Assembly (NCBI GenBank): GCA_012961845.1
Contig: DTYO01000343.1
Location: 1-6,259, forward strand
Source: Thermodesulfobacteriaceae bacterium
GTDB lineage: Bacteria > Desulfobacterota > Dissulfuribacteria > Dissulfuribacterales > UBA3076
Length of the DNA stretch: 6,259 nt
Direction: 5' to 3'
Shown piece by piece: positions 1 to 5,670 of the stretch. A model generated the notes under the pieces. The model was not told the DNA's origin, ran no database searches, and saw only the letters and a list, made by a program, of their open reading frames with translations. How positions within the stretch are numbered: the first letter of the stretch is position 1; each line of letters starts with the position of its first letter. The position numbers and the translations under genes were made by a program.

Positions 1-215
1 CAAAAAGGTGCAGTGAATTCAACGAAAAAGTGTTCTGCATTTGAAACCGCAATGGGGGCGCGATTTCACCAAAACCGGCGCATTGTCAGGGGTTTGAAGT
101 ACCAGAGTACGTCTGTGCCACCCCCGCTTTACATCTTCGGCAAACTCGCGAACCGAACAATCCGGGTTCCATTGCCGGACAATGCATGCTGTACCTGTGA
201 TGGTCGTACGCGCAG
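1..215. other. Unassigned region upstream of cobO, open on both strands
   Basis: No recognised gene. Two readings are open. On the plus strand, frame 1 is open from the left edge to a TGA at 217-219 that overlaps the cobO start as ATGA, so it could be the tail of an upstream gene; its Arg- and Cys-rich composition is not convincing. On the minus strand a frame is open from about 288 down to a TGA at 21-19 and reads more like a protein (for example NPDCSVREFAEDVKRGWHRR), but it lacks a usable ATG and its beginning is antisense to cobO, so it could only be a remnant. The stretch also holds short inverted repeats: GCATTGTC at 80-87 with GACAATGC at 178-185, GAACC 150-154 with GGTTC 165-169, TCCGG 161-165 with CCGGA 175-179, and CATTG 170-174 with CAATG 180-184. 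Several of these are mutually exclusive. Confidence 0.3.
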
Positions 216-737
216 ATGAGTAAGGGGCTCCTGATAGTTTATACAGGCAGCGGCAAAGGAAAAACCACCGCAGCTCTCGGCCTTGCCCTCAGGGCCATGG
301 GGCATGGTCAAAGAGTATGCATGGTCCAGTTTGTCAAGAGTTCGTCCAGGACCGGAGAGTTCTCCTCAGCCGGGTATTTCAAGGGCCTGCTGGACATCCA
401 TGTGGCCGGCAGGGGATTCATTCGCGAGACGGATGACCTTGAGCCTCATAGAACAGCTTCTCTGGAGGCATGGAATCTCGCAAGAGACATGATCTCTTCG
501 GGCAGGTACCGCATGATTATTCTTGATGAATTCACCTATGTTATGAAATACGGTTTCATCCCGGAGAAAGATGTCATTGATACCCTGGCTGGAAGACCGG
601 AGGGGCTGCATATAGTTGTTACCGGGCGCCAGGCTCCCCGGGCGCTGGTGGATTCGGCCGACCTGGTAACAGAAATGAAAGAGATTAAGCATCCGTACAG
701 CTCTGGCATCAAGGCTCAGCAGGGCATCGAATTTTGA
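216..737 (+). CDS. cobO: Cob(I)alamin / cob(I)yrinic acid a,c-diamide adenosyltransferase (CobA/CobO/BtuR family)
   Basis: Cytoplasmic enzyme that transfers the 5'-deoxyadenosyl group of ATP to the cobalt of a reduced corrinoid, a step in making or salvaging adenosylcobalamin. The 173-residue product starts directly before the family's P-loop: GSGKGKTT at residues 11-18, the variant Walker A motif of CobA proteins. A Walker B-like ILDE lies at 102-105, TGRQAPR at 136-142 matches the TGRxAP element, and the C-terminus (about 158-173) has the typical KHPYSSGIKAQQGIEF ending. It is shorter than the roughly 196 residues of E. coli BtuR because the N-terminal extension is absent, as in many CobO forms. 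Start ATG 216 places the N-terminus where the family expects it, but no good Shine-Dalgarno precedes it; the ATG overlaps the TGA of the frame entering from the left edge, so coupling is possible. No other corrinoid gene is visible here. BtuR or CobO naming is a matter of convention; the family call is secure. Confidence 0.95.
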   Translation: MSKGLLIVYTGSGKGKTTAALGLALRAMGHGQRVCMVQFVKSSSRTGEFSSAGYFKGLLDIHVAGRGFIRETDDLEPHRTASLEAWNLARDMISSGRYRMIILDEFTYVMKYGFIPEKDVIDTLAGRPEGLHIVVTGRQAPRALVDSADLVTEMKEIKHPYSSGIKAQQGIEF

Positions 738-785
738 AATCTGCTCCCAAGGCACTCAATCTGCTTCGCTGACAGGGAGCCGGAA

Positions 786-830
786 TGCAGCGGGCATGCC
801 TTCATGGGCACCGCTGCACACTGTTCTTTT
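786..830 (+). terminator. Probable intrinsic terminator after cobO
   Basis: TGCAGCGG (786-793) pairs perfectly with CCGCTGCA (811-818). Inside, TGCC (797-800) pairs with GGCA (807-810) around a six-base loop, leaving a GCA bulge. A modest T-rich stretch, TGTTCTTTT, follows at 822-830. The stem is strong but the T tract is interrupted and offset by several bases. Its place about 50 bases after the cobO stop fits transcription termination; a plain structured RNA element is the alternative. Confidence 0.45.
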
Positions 831-850
831 GCCCTGTAACTGTGTTGTAC

Positions 851-868
851 TCAAGAAATAATTCTTGA
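851..868. repeat. 18-base dyad, possible operator
   Basis: TCAAGAA (851-857) and TTCTTGA (862-868) are exact inverted copies separated by ATAA. The size and symmetry suit a dimeric regulator's site, but it lies about 125 bases upstream of the only promoter-like sequence I see, and no regulator gene is in the window. Function is unassigned. Confidence 0.35.
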
Positions 869-956
869 AATATCACTACCATGTCTGCGGCTATTTTTCT
901 TGTGCGTCTTGTGCCGGAACAAAACTCTTGGTTTTTTTGAGAGACCCGCATGTCCT

Positions 957-977
957 CCACAGGCAGACTGCCTGCGG
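957..977. repeat. Near-perfect 21-base palindrome
   Basis: CAGGCAG (960-966) and CTGCCTG (968-974) are exact inverted copies around a single A. The symmetry continues outward to 957 and 977 with one mismatch (959/975). It ends 14 bases before the candidate -35 box at 991, so it could be a regulator site for the NifU-like gene or a copy of a small dispersed palindromic repeat. Confidence 0.4.
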
Positions 978-990
978 CACGTCAGGTGAC

Positions 991-1019
991 TTGACTAGCC
1001 CTGTAAGGAAATGTAGAAG
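991..1019 (+). promoter_or_regulatory. Candidate sigma-70 promoter for the NifU-like gene
   Basis: TTGACT at 991-996 matches five of six -35 consensus bases. TAGAAG at 1014-1019, after a 17-base spacer, matches four of six -10 bases. This predicts a start near 1026 and a leader of about 58 bases. It is supported by position and spacing only. Confidence 0.4.
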
Positions 1020-1083
1020 ATGTTATTCTGTTGCCATTATTAACGAAATGAAGTGACTTTTCAGCAGAATTTGAGGAAACAAA

Positions 1084-1308
1084 ATGAAAAAGAGAGTACA
1101 GGATGCCCTGGATAAGGTTCGCCCGATGCTGCAGCAGGACGGCGGAGATGTGGAGTTTGTCGAACTCGATGAAGAGACTGGCGTTGTCAAGGTCAGGCTG
1201 ACCGGTGCCTGCAAGGGCTGTCCCATGAGCCAGATGACATTGAAGGCAGGGATAGAACGTTATGTCAGGAATGAAGTTCCGGAAGTAACGTCTGTTGAGG
1301 CAGTATAA
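1084..1308 (+). CDS. Stand-alone NifU C-terminal-domain protein (Nfu-type Fe-S cluster carrier)
   Basis: A 74-residue protein consisting of a single NifU C-terminal (Nfu) domain, which carries Fe-S clusters and passes them to apoproteins in the cytoplasm. The hallmark is present: an N-terminal helix with RPMLQQDGGDVE (residues 13-24), a central strand, then CKGCP with Cys43 and Cys46, the CxxC pair that in this family bridges a 4Fe-4S cluster between two subunits. The MSQMTLK segment follows as in canonical members. It has no N-terminal IscU-like scaffold or A-type domain, so it is a carrier rather than a full NifU. Start ATG 1084 is well supported by GAGGA at 1073-1077, six bases upstream. 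A sigma-70-like promoter sits at 991-1019, so it is probably monocistronic. It converges with rlmH, 17 bases between the stops. The many Fe-S enzymes of an anaerobe, including the ferredoxin oxidoreductase encoded nearby, are plausible clients by inference. Confidence 0.93.
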   Translation: MKKRVQDALDKVRPMLQQDGGDVEFVELDEETGVVKVRLTGACKGCPMSQMTLKAGIERYVRNEVPEVTSVEAV

Positions 1309-1325
1309 TACGGTTCCGCCGGTGC

Positions 1326-1799
1326 TCAGTGGTGATACGGTTCACCTGCCCTGATGGTGCAGGCCCTGTAGACCTGTTCGGCAAGAATCAGCCGTGACAT
1401 GTCGTGGGTAAAGGTCATGGGAGACAGTGAGAGTCTCAGGTCCACTTTTTTCAGCAGGTCTTCAGAAAGACCGAATGGCCCGCCTGTTACCATTACCACA
1501 TCTCTGATTCCTCTCGATTCGAGATTGCTGAGCAGATCTGCTAGGCCTGGTGAATCCAGCTTACGGCCTTTGACATCAAGGGCTATCACGAAGGCGGCTC
1601 TGGGCATTGCCTTTATCATGGCTGCCGCCTCTTTCGTTCGTATCTGCTCGGGATCAGGTTTCCGGCCTAGACGGGTACCTCGGATCTGTATTATTTCCAG
1701 AGAGATATAGTGTCTTATATTTTTTACATATTTTTTGATGCCGGTGTCGAGCCAGCTGTCTTTGGTTTTTCCGGTCCACAAAAAAGAAAGGCGCAACAT
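1326..1799 (-). CDS. rlmH: 23S rRNA (pseudouridine1915-N3)-methyltransferase RlmH
   Basis: SPOUT-class methyltransferase that uses S-adenosylmethionine to methylate N3 of pseudouridine 1915 in helix 69 of 23S rRNA, acting on assembled 70S ribosomes. The product has 157 residues, against about 155 in E. coli. Recognisable blocks are the N-terminal strand MLRLSFLWTGKTK, the FVIALDVKGRKLDS segment, VTGGPFGLS (the SAM-binding knot loop with GGPFG) near residues 104-112, LSLSPMTFTHDMSRLILAEQVYRA, and the diagnostic C-terminal RAGEPYHH. The start is ATG at 1799-1797; the minus strand has GGAGA at 1811-1807, seven bases upstream, inside the first codons of selA. The start codon overlaps that of divergent selA in a CATG, so any rlmH promoter must lie within selA. 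It runs convergent to the NifU-like gene. The identification is firm. Confidence 0.97.
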   Translation of the reverse strand: MLRLSFLWTGKTKDSWLDTGIKKYVKNIRHYISLEIIQIRGTRLGRKPDPEQIRTKEAAAMIKAMPRAAFVIALDVKGRKLDSPGLADLLSNLESRGIRDVVMVTGGPFGLSEDLLKKVDLRLSLSPMTFTHDMSRLILAEQVYRACTIRAGEPYHH

Positions 1800-3240
1800 G
1801 GCTTATTCTCCGTTACAAAAGGATCTCCTGCGTAAATTACCCAAAGTAGATGAAGTTGTGCAGTCTCTGTCTGGTGAGGCACCCCGGAATCTAAAGATCG
1901 CTGCGTGCAGGCAGGTTCTTTCTACCCTGAGGTCATATATCCTGTCCAATGAAAATCCTGATCCTGCACGGATTGAAGCCGGGAATATCATGCAGTCTGT
2001 TGAGGAGAAACTGGATGAACTGCTGAAGCCGTCTCTGGTTCCTCTTGTAAATGCCACCGGAGTTGTGGTCCATACAAATCTCGGGAGGTCTTTGCTTCCC
2101 CCTGAGATTTTCGAATCCATGATGGAAACGGCCGGGCGTTATTCCAACCTGGAATACAATCTGGCAGAAGGTGTGAGGGGGAGCAGATACAGTCATGTGG
2201 AGGAGATTCTCTGCGAACTTACAGGAGCGGAAGCGGCCCTGGTGGTAAATAACAATGCCGCAGCAGTACTTATCACTCTTGAAACCCTGGCAAAGGGGCG
2301 AGAGGTAATAGTCTCCAGGGGAGAACTGGTGGAAATCGGCGGTTCTTTCAGAATACCTGATGTAATGGCCAGAAGCGGAGCCATCCTCAGAGAAGTCGGG
2401 GCCACCAACCGTACCCATCTCAGAGACTATTCTTCTGCCATATGTGATGAAACAGCCCTTTTGCTGAAGGTTCATCAGAGCAATTTTCAGGTGGTCGGTT
2501 TTACCAAATCTGTGTCTGTGAGGGAACTCTCCGAACTGGGATCCGATTTCGGTATACCTGTGTATGAAGATCTGGGGAGCGGCAATTTCATAGATTTTTC
2601 CAGATACGGGATGATACACGAACCAACCGTCCAGGAATCCCTATCTGCCGGTGCCGGCCTGGTGAGCTTCAGCGGTGACAAGCTCCTGGGAGGACCGCAG
2701 GCCGGGATTATAGTAGGGCAGAAGCGTTTTGTGGAAAAGATAAAGAAGAATCCCATCAACCGGGCGGTGAGAATAGACAAGCTGACCCTGGCGGCACTGG
2801 AAGCGGTGCTGCGGATCTACCGTGATCCGGACAGGGCGGTCCGGACTGTTCCTACACTCAGAATGCTGACCATGCCGTTTGACGGAATCCGGTCCGGTGC
2901 CAGGAGGCTGGCAAGACGGTTGAAGGCTCTCAAGATTCCAGGGCTCGCAGTAGATATCGTCCCGACTGTCTCAAGGGTAGGCGGCGGGGCGCTTCCGCTG
3001 CAGAGGCTCGATTCCATGGCTGTCGGCCTGAGTGCTGGATCCGTCGGCCAGTGTAAACTGTCTGCAGCCGGTCTGGAAGCCGCCCTGAGAAGCTTTTCAG
3101 TACCGGTCATCACCAGAATAGAAGAAGACCGCGTGCTCATGGACGTGCGGACTCTACAGAAGAAGGACTATGCCATCATAACAGATGCGGTCCGACATGT
3201 CTGCAGGGAATACCCCGGCGCTGATTCAGGCCTCCTCTAA
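1798..3240 (+). CDS. selA: L-seryl-tRNA(Sec) selenium transferase SelA
   Basis: Pyridoxal-phosphate enzyme that converts seryl-tRNA(Sec) to selenocysteinyl-tRNA(Sec) using selenophosphate, working as a large homo-oligomer in the cytoplasm. The 480-residue product is close to E. coli's 463. The N-terminal region (about 1-60, LRKLPKVDEVVQSL) is the SelA_N tRNA-binding part. The signature VNATGVVVHTNLGRSLLP starts at residue 84. NNNAAAVLITLETLAKG lies in the PLP fold, and FSGDKLLGGPQAGIIVG holds the Schiff-base lysine at K295, the same number as in E. coli as I recall. I chose ATG 1798 rather than the upstream in-frame TTG 1735 because GAAAGG (1786-1791) is six bases upstream and MAYSPLQKDLLRKLPKVD fits the family N-terminus; the upstream codons merely cross rlmH. 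The gene implies selenoprotein synthesis and hence selB, selC and selD elsewhere, none of which are in this window. A TPR protein gene follows after five bases. Confidence 0.97.
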   Translation: MAYSPLQKDLLRKLPKVDEVVQSLSGEAPRNLKIAACRQVLSTLRSYILSNENPDPARIEAGNIMQSVEEKLDELLKPSLVPLVNATGVVVHTNLGRSLLPPEIFESMMETAGRYSNLEYNLAEGVRGSRYSHVEEILCELTGAEAALVVNNNAAAVLITLETLAKGREVIVSRGELVEIGGSFRIPDVMARSGAILREVGATNRTHLRDYSSAICDETALLLKVHQSNFQVVGFTKSVSVRELSELGSDFGIPVYEDLGSGNFIDFSRYGMIHEPTVQESLSAGAGLVSFSGDKLLGGPQAGIIVGQKRFVEKIKKNPINRAVRIDKLTLAALEAVLRIYRDPDRAVRTVPTLRMLTMPFDGIRSGARRLARRLKALKIPGLAVDIVPTVSRVGGGALPLQRLDSMAVGLSAGSVGQCKLSAAGLEAALRSFSVPVITRIEEDRVLMDVRTLQKKDYAIITDAVRHVCREYPGADSGLL

Positions 3241-3245
3241 AAAAT

Positions 3246-5261
3246 ATGCTCAGAGTCAAATCAGAATCATCCGGCCGCGACAATATTGTTCAGCCGCTTC
3301 ATCCATGGCCTGGTCCAGTTCTGATATCTGCAGATCTTAAACGGCTTGCCCCCATGACACTGGCATCACTCAGGGAGTTCCTGCCTTTTACCAGCGGGGA
3401 TCTGTGGCCTTTGGAAGATAATGCGAACGGTCTGCCTCCACTGAACATGTCTGAACGCCAGAGGCTCAGGGCCGTAAACGCCTTGGGAGCGGGAAAGGGT
3501 TTTCTGGACCGGATCGGACATCAGGTGGTGATACCCGTCAGGAACTGCCTGGCGGTCGGCAGGGCCCCCGGGGAGGGCTCCTGCCTGGGTATCATGGTTA
3601 TCCGCGAAATTTATAAAAACATCTGTCCGGAAGAAGGGGACAGGTGGCTGGGGCTACTGCAGTCATGGGTGGAGAGCAGGCTTCTAATGTTCAAGGCCGC
3701 TCTGTCGTGGTCTGAACCCGGAAATATTCCGCCTTTCATGCACCTTGCCCTGGATACCTTCCTGAAAGACAATGAAGGACCGGTAAGTATTGTCCATTTC
3801 ATTTTTGGACATCAGCGGTCATCTGTCTGTTCACCTTCAGGATACTCGCCTGGCGGACGGCATGGAGGCAGACCGGCTATGCCCTTGGAGGAACTTGTCG
3901 ATCTCGCCGGACGGGTCTGGAAAGACAGCAGTCCGGAATGGATCGGTGGGAACTGCGGTGAATGCTGGCTTGTCCTCTGGGGCACAGACCCGGACAACCT
4001 CTCAAGGGGCATGAAAGTCGTGCAGAGACGGGTAAAAAAAATCAGGCCGCGAATCACAGGTATCTACGGTCATTCTGTTGCCGGTGCCTTTCAACTGGAT
4101 CGGCTGGAGAGGGATATTGCCGGGCTGGAGATACTGGCGAGAAAAATCGGTTCGGGCGTGATGTGTTCCGCGGATCTTTCGGCATTCGAGGCCAGGCTGG
4201 GCCTGAAAAATGCAGGAGCATTCCTGGAGGAGGCGGAAAAAAGACTGGGGAGCCTCAGCAGAATTATGGCTGTATATGTAAACAGGGTTCCAGACAGCCT
4301 CGAAGACATTGATGACGGCCAGGGCGTAATAATGTGTAAGAGCGGGCATGGGGCACTGTTTTGCAGAAAAATTCCAAGGAATCAACCCCTTCCGGATATC
4401 AGAGCCTGGATGTCCGGCATCCGCCGGCACTGTTCCGGGTTCGGAGGCCGGATGCCCGCAATCGGAGCCGCTGCGAGCTGGCTCACAGGTGTCAGGCCCT
4501 CCACAACTCTGGCTGCAGCTCTATGGGCATTTATTCATGCAGACATGCTGGGTCATGGAGCATCGGTGATGCATGACGGGCTTACATGGAATGTGATCGG
4601 GGATGAAATACTTTCCTGGGGTGATATTGCAGGGGCCATCAAGGCGTACAGGGCCGGGATCAGGACGGATGGTTCAGATGCAAATCTCCTGAACAGCCTG
4701 GGGGTCTGTCTGGCCGAGCAGCGAAGGATCAAAGAGGCTGTAAAGGTTTTCGACCGTGCAGTACGGATAGATCCGGATGATTTCATGTCCTATTACAATC
4801 TGGGAGGTATCTTCTTTCAGAAAAATGACCTGGACCATGCCGAGATATGTCTCCGAAAAGCCTTCGAGTTGAATCCAGAGGATCCACGCATAGCAAGCCG
4901 CCTGGCAGAGATACTGGTGGCCGTGGGCCTTCCGGATGAGGCCATAGAGCTGATTGATTCCATTATCGACATGAAGGGAAGCAATGTTCCCAGGGCAGCT
5001 CTGTGGAGGACCAGGGGCAATGCGTGCATGAGCCTTGGTCGCTGGCAGGAGGCCAAAAAAGCTTGGGAAAAGGCAGTGAAGGTCAGTCCCGAGGATGCGG
5101 AGTCCATGGTTATGCTGGCTCTGGTGTACCTGGAAAAAAAAGGAGACATGACAACGGCTTCAAAGCTGGCGGAACAGGCAGCGGTTCTCGGGATGAAGAC
5201 CAGAAAGTCGCAGGCCGTTCTTAACAGCATCAATAATAAATTGACCACAGCTGAAAAATGA
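3246..5261 (+). CDS. Uncharacterised protein with degenerate GGDEF-like region and C-terminal TPR repeats
   Basis: A 671-residue protein with no signal peptide or clear membrane segment, so probably cytoplasmic. The C-terminal part, about residues 445-660, is a run of tetratricopeptide repeats; the clearest are about 479-512 (LLNSLGVCLAEQRRIKEAVKVFDRAVRIDP) and 513-546 (YYNLGGIFFQKNDLDHAEICLRKAFELNP), followed by three weaker ones. TPRs usually form protein-binding surfaces. Within about 165-310 I see the order of a GGDEF domain: a helix, VSIVHFIF, a helix, then WIGGNCGECWLVLWG (232-246) where GGDEF would stand, TGIYGHSVA, and LERDIAGLEILARKIGSGV. The catalytic GG(D/E)EF residues are absent, so diguanylate cyclase activity is unlikely. 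Segment 420-460 (HADMLGHGASVMHDGLTWNVIGDEIL) recalls GGDEF-TPR proteins of sulfate reducers; this is from memory, not an alignment. It starts five bases after selA with no Shine-Dalgarno visible, which suggests coupled translation. The start is therefore less certain than the frame. Function is unknown. Confidence 0.85.
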   Translation: MLRVKSESSGRDNIVQPLHPWPGPVLISADLKRLAPMTLASLREFLPFTSGDLWPLEDNANGLPPLNMSERQRLRAVNALGAGKGFLDRIGHQVVIPVRNCLAVGRAPGEGSCLGIMVIREIYKNICPEEGDRWLGLLQSWVESRLLMFKAALSWSEPGNIPPFMHLALDTFLKDNEGPVSIVHFIFGHQRSSVCSPSGYSPGGRHGGRPAMPLEELVDLAGRVWKDSSPEWIGGNCGECWLVLWGTDPDNLSRGMKVVQRRVKKIRPRITGIYGHSVAGAFQLDRLERDIAGLEILARKIGSGVMCSADLSAFEARLGLKNAGAFLEEAEKRLGSLSRIMAVYVNRVPDSLEDIDDGQGVIMCKSGHGALFCRKIPRNQPLPDIRAWMSGIRRHCSGFGGRMPAIGAAASWLTGVRPSTTLAAALWAFIHADMLGHGASVMHDGLTWNVIGDEILSWGDIAGAIKAYRAGIRTDGSDANLLNSLGVCLAEQRRIKEAVKVFDRAVRIDPDDFMSYYNLGGIFFQKNDLDHAEICLRKAFELNPEDPRIASRLAEILVAVGLPDEAIELIDSIIDMKGSNVPRAALWRTRGNACMSLGRWQEAKKAWEKAVKVSPEDAESMVMLALVYLEKKGDMTTASKLAEQAAVLGMKTRKSQAVLNSINNKLTTAEK

Positions 5262-5299
5262 ATGTCCGCCGGACAGCTTGATCCATGAGAATCTGAATG

Positions 5300-5314
5300 G
5301 CACATGTCATGTGC
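5300..5314. repeat. 15-base palindrome GCACATG-T-CATGTGC
   Basis: Seven-base arms (5300-5306 and 5308-5314) are exact inverted copies around one T. Two related 15-base direct repeats flank it: GCTTGATCCATGAGA at 5276-5290 and GCTTGATGCAATAGA at 5313-5327, identical at 12 of 15 positions, the second overlapping the palindrome's last two bases. A regulator site is plausible; function is unassigned. Confidence 0.4.
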
Positions 5315-5346
5315 TTGATGCAATAGAAAAGTATCGTTTTTTGATG

Positions 5347-5390
5347 TATTACGTGCATATGAATTATTACGTGCACATAAATTATTGCAC
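5347..5390. repeat. 18-base tandem direct repeat, two copies plus a partial third
   Basis: TATTACGTGCATATGAAT (5347-5364) is followed directly by TATTACGTGCACATAAAT (5365-5382), 16 of 18 bases identical, and then by a degenerate start TATTGCAC (5383-5390). The GTGCAYAT core recurs at helical spacing of just under two turns and is related to the arms of the palindrome at 5300-5314. This looks like an array of binding sites or a short unstable tandem repeat. Confidence 0.6.
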
Positions 5391-5413
5391 ACTTGAAAAA
5401 AGAGTGCCGTCAT

Positions 5414-5456
5414 GGTAACAGAAAATCTGTTCTGTTATTCTTTTTTCCCTTTTTTG
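5414..5456 (+). terminator. Probable intrinsic terminator for the selA-TPR transcript
   Basis: TAACAGAA (5416-5423) pairs exactly with TTCTGTTA (5430-5437) around a six-base loop, and two G-U pairs can extend the stem outward. A long pyrimidine run follows, with TTTTTT at 5441-5446 and TTTTTT at 5450-5455. The stem is AT-rich, which weakens it, but hairpin plus T tract is the classic form. It lies about 155 bases after the TPR gene's stop. Confidence 0.5.
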
Positions 5457-5457
5457 G

Positions 5458-5611
5458 CTTCAGGGCGCTTCTAAAAAACAGGAATTCTGCTCCAGAACCA
5501 GGCACATACGAAAAAATAACCGCAGACATATTGGTGATATTTAGAGGATATTTTTTTAGCGTGCAACACGGTTCCGGGGCAAAAGAACGATTTTTTTGAG
5601 GCGTCTTTAAG
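5458..5611. repeat. Long imperfect inverted repeat (about 154 bases)
   Basis: Arms 5458-5499 and 5570-5611 can pair across 42 positions with no gap: 29 Watson-Crick and 4 G-U pairs by hand count, symmetric about 5534/5535. The best blocks are GAACC/GGTTC (5495-5499 with 5570-5574), CCTGCT-type pairing at 5488-5493 with 5576-5581, AAAAAA/TTTTTT (5473-5478 with 5591-5596) and CTTC-type pairing around 5466-5471 with 5598-5603. A short A5/T5 block pairs further in (5512-5516 with 5553-5557). It may be a structured leader RNA of porG or a MITE-like element; I see no clear target-site duplication. Confidence 0.6.
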
Positions 5612-5670
5612 AAACAATTCAACATGCGGCAGTTCATCACATCAACAGAGTATTACGGGAGATTTTGTCA

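Larger units (their letters stand above)
738..1083. other. Intergenic region between cobO and the NifU-like gene
   Basis: Non-coding as far as I can see. It holds, in order: an inverted repeat GCTCCC/GGGAGC (743-748 with 775-780), a stronger terminator-like hairpin (786-818), an 18-base dyad (851-868), a near-perfect 21-base palindrome (957-977) and a sigma-70-like promoter (991-1019), followed by a leader of about 60 bases. No tRNA-like T-arm is present. A short Cys-rich frame at 865-1056 has a TTG start and no ribosome binding site, and I do not regard it as a gene. Confidence 0.6.
5262..5670. other. Repeat-rich intergenic region before porG
   Basis: 409 bases with no credible gene. From left to right it holds a 15-base palindrome flanked by degenerate direct repeats, an 18-base tandem repeat, a probable intrinsic terminator, and a long imperfect inverted repeat that ends about 60 bases before porG. 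The short frames seen on both strands near 5393-5640 resemble each other because they read the two arms of that inverted repeat, which argues against their being genes. No clear -35/-10 pair for porG stands out. TTGATG 5341-5346 with TATTAC 5365-5370 (18-base spacer) is the best weak candidate. Confidence 0.6.

Noticed and set aside
1..215. Cobalamin riboswitch upstream of cobO
   Set aside because: Fragments such as GGTGCAGTGAATTC (near 7-20) and CCACCCCCGC (near 119-128) recall parts of the motif, but their spacing is wrong and no B12-box (AGCCAGGAGACCTGCC-like) is present.
735..773. Possible selenocysteine read-through of the cobO TGA
   Set aside because: The frame runs only 11 codons to another TGA, and the protein already ends in the family's conserved C-terminus. 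No SECIS-like hairpin with a supporting product is evident.
865..1056. Cys-rich short frame before the NifU-like gene
   Set aside because: It has a TTG start, no Shine-Dalgarno, runs through a palindrome and the promoter-like boxes, and resembles no family I know.
738..1083. Possible selC (tRNA-Sec) or other tRNA near selA
   Set aside because: No GTTCGA-type T-loop, acceptor pairing or CCA-adjacent stem could be found here or in 5262-5670.
1735..1797. N-terminal extension of SelA from TTG 1735
   Set aside because: It only crosses rlmH in antisense, has no SelA homology that I recognise, and ATG 1798 has a good ribosome binding site.
5298..5314. Sigma-54 promoter starting TGGCAC
   Set aside because: TGGCAC is present, but the GC of the -12 element falls two bases off the required GG-N10-GC spacing; the bases are better explained by the palindrome.
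5393..5640. Short genes on both strands before porG
   Set aside because: Their translations resemble each other because they read the two arms of the same inverted repeat. They lack ribosome binding sites and contain long homopolymer runs.
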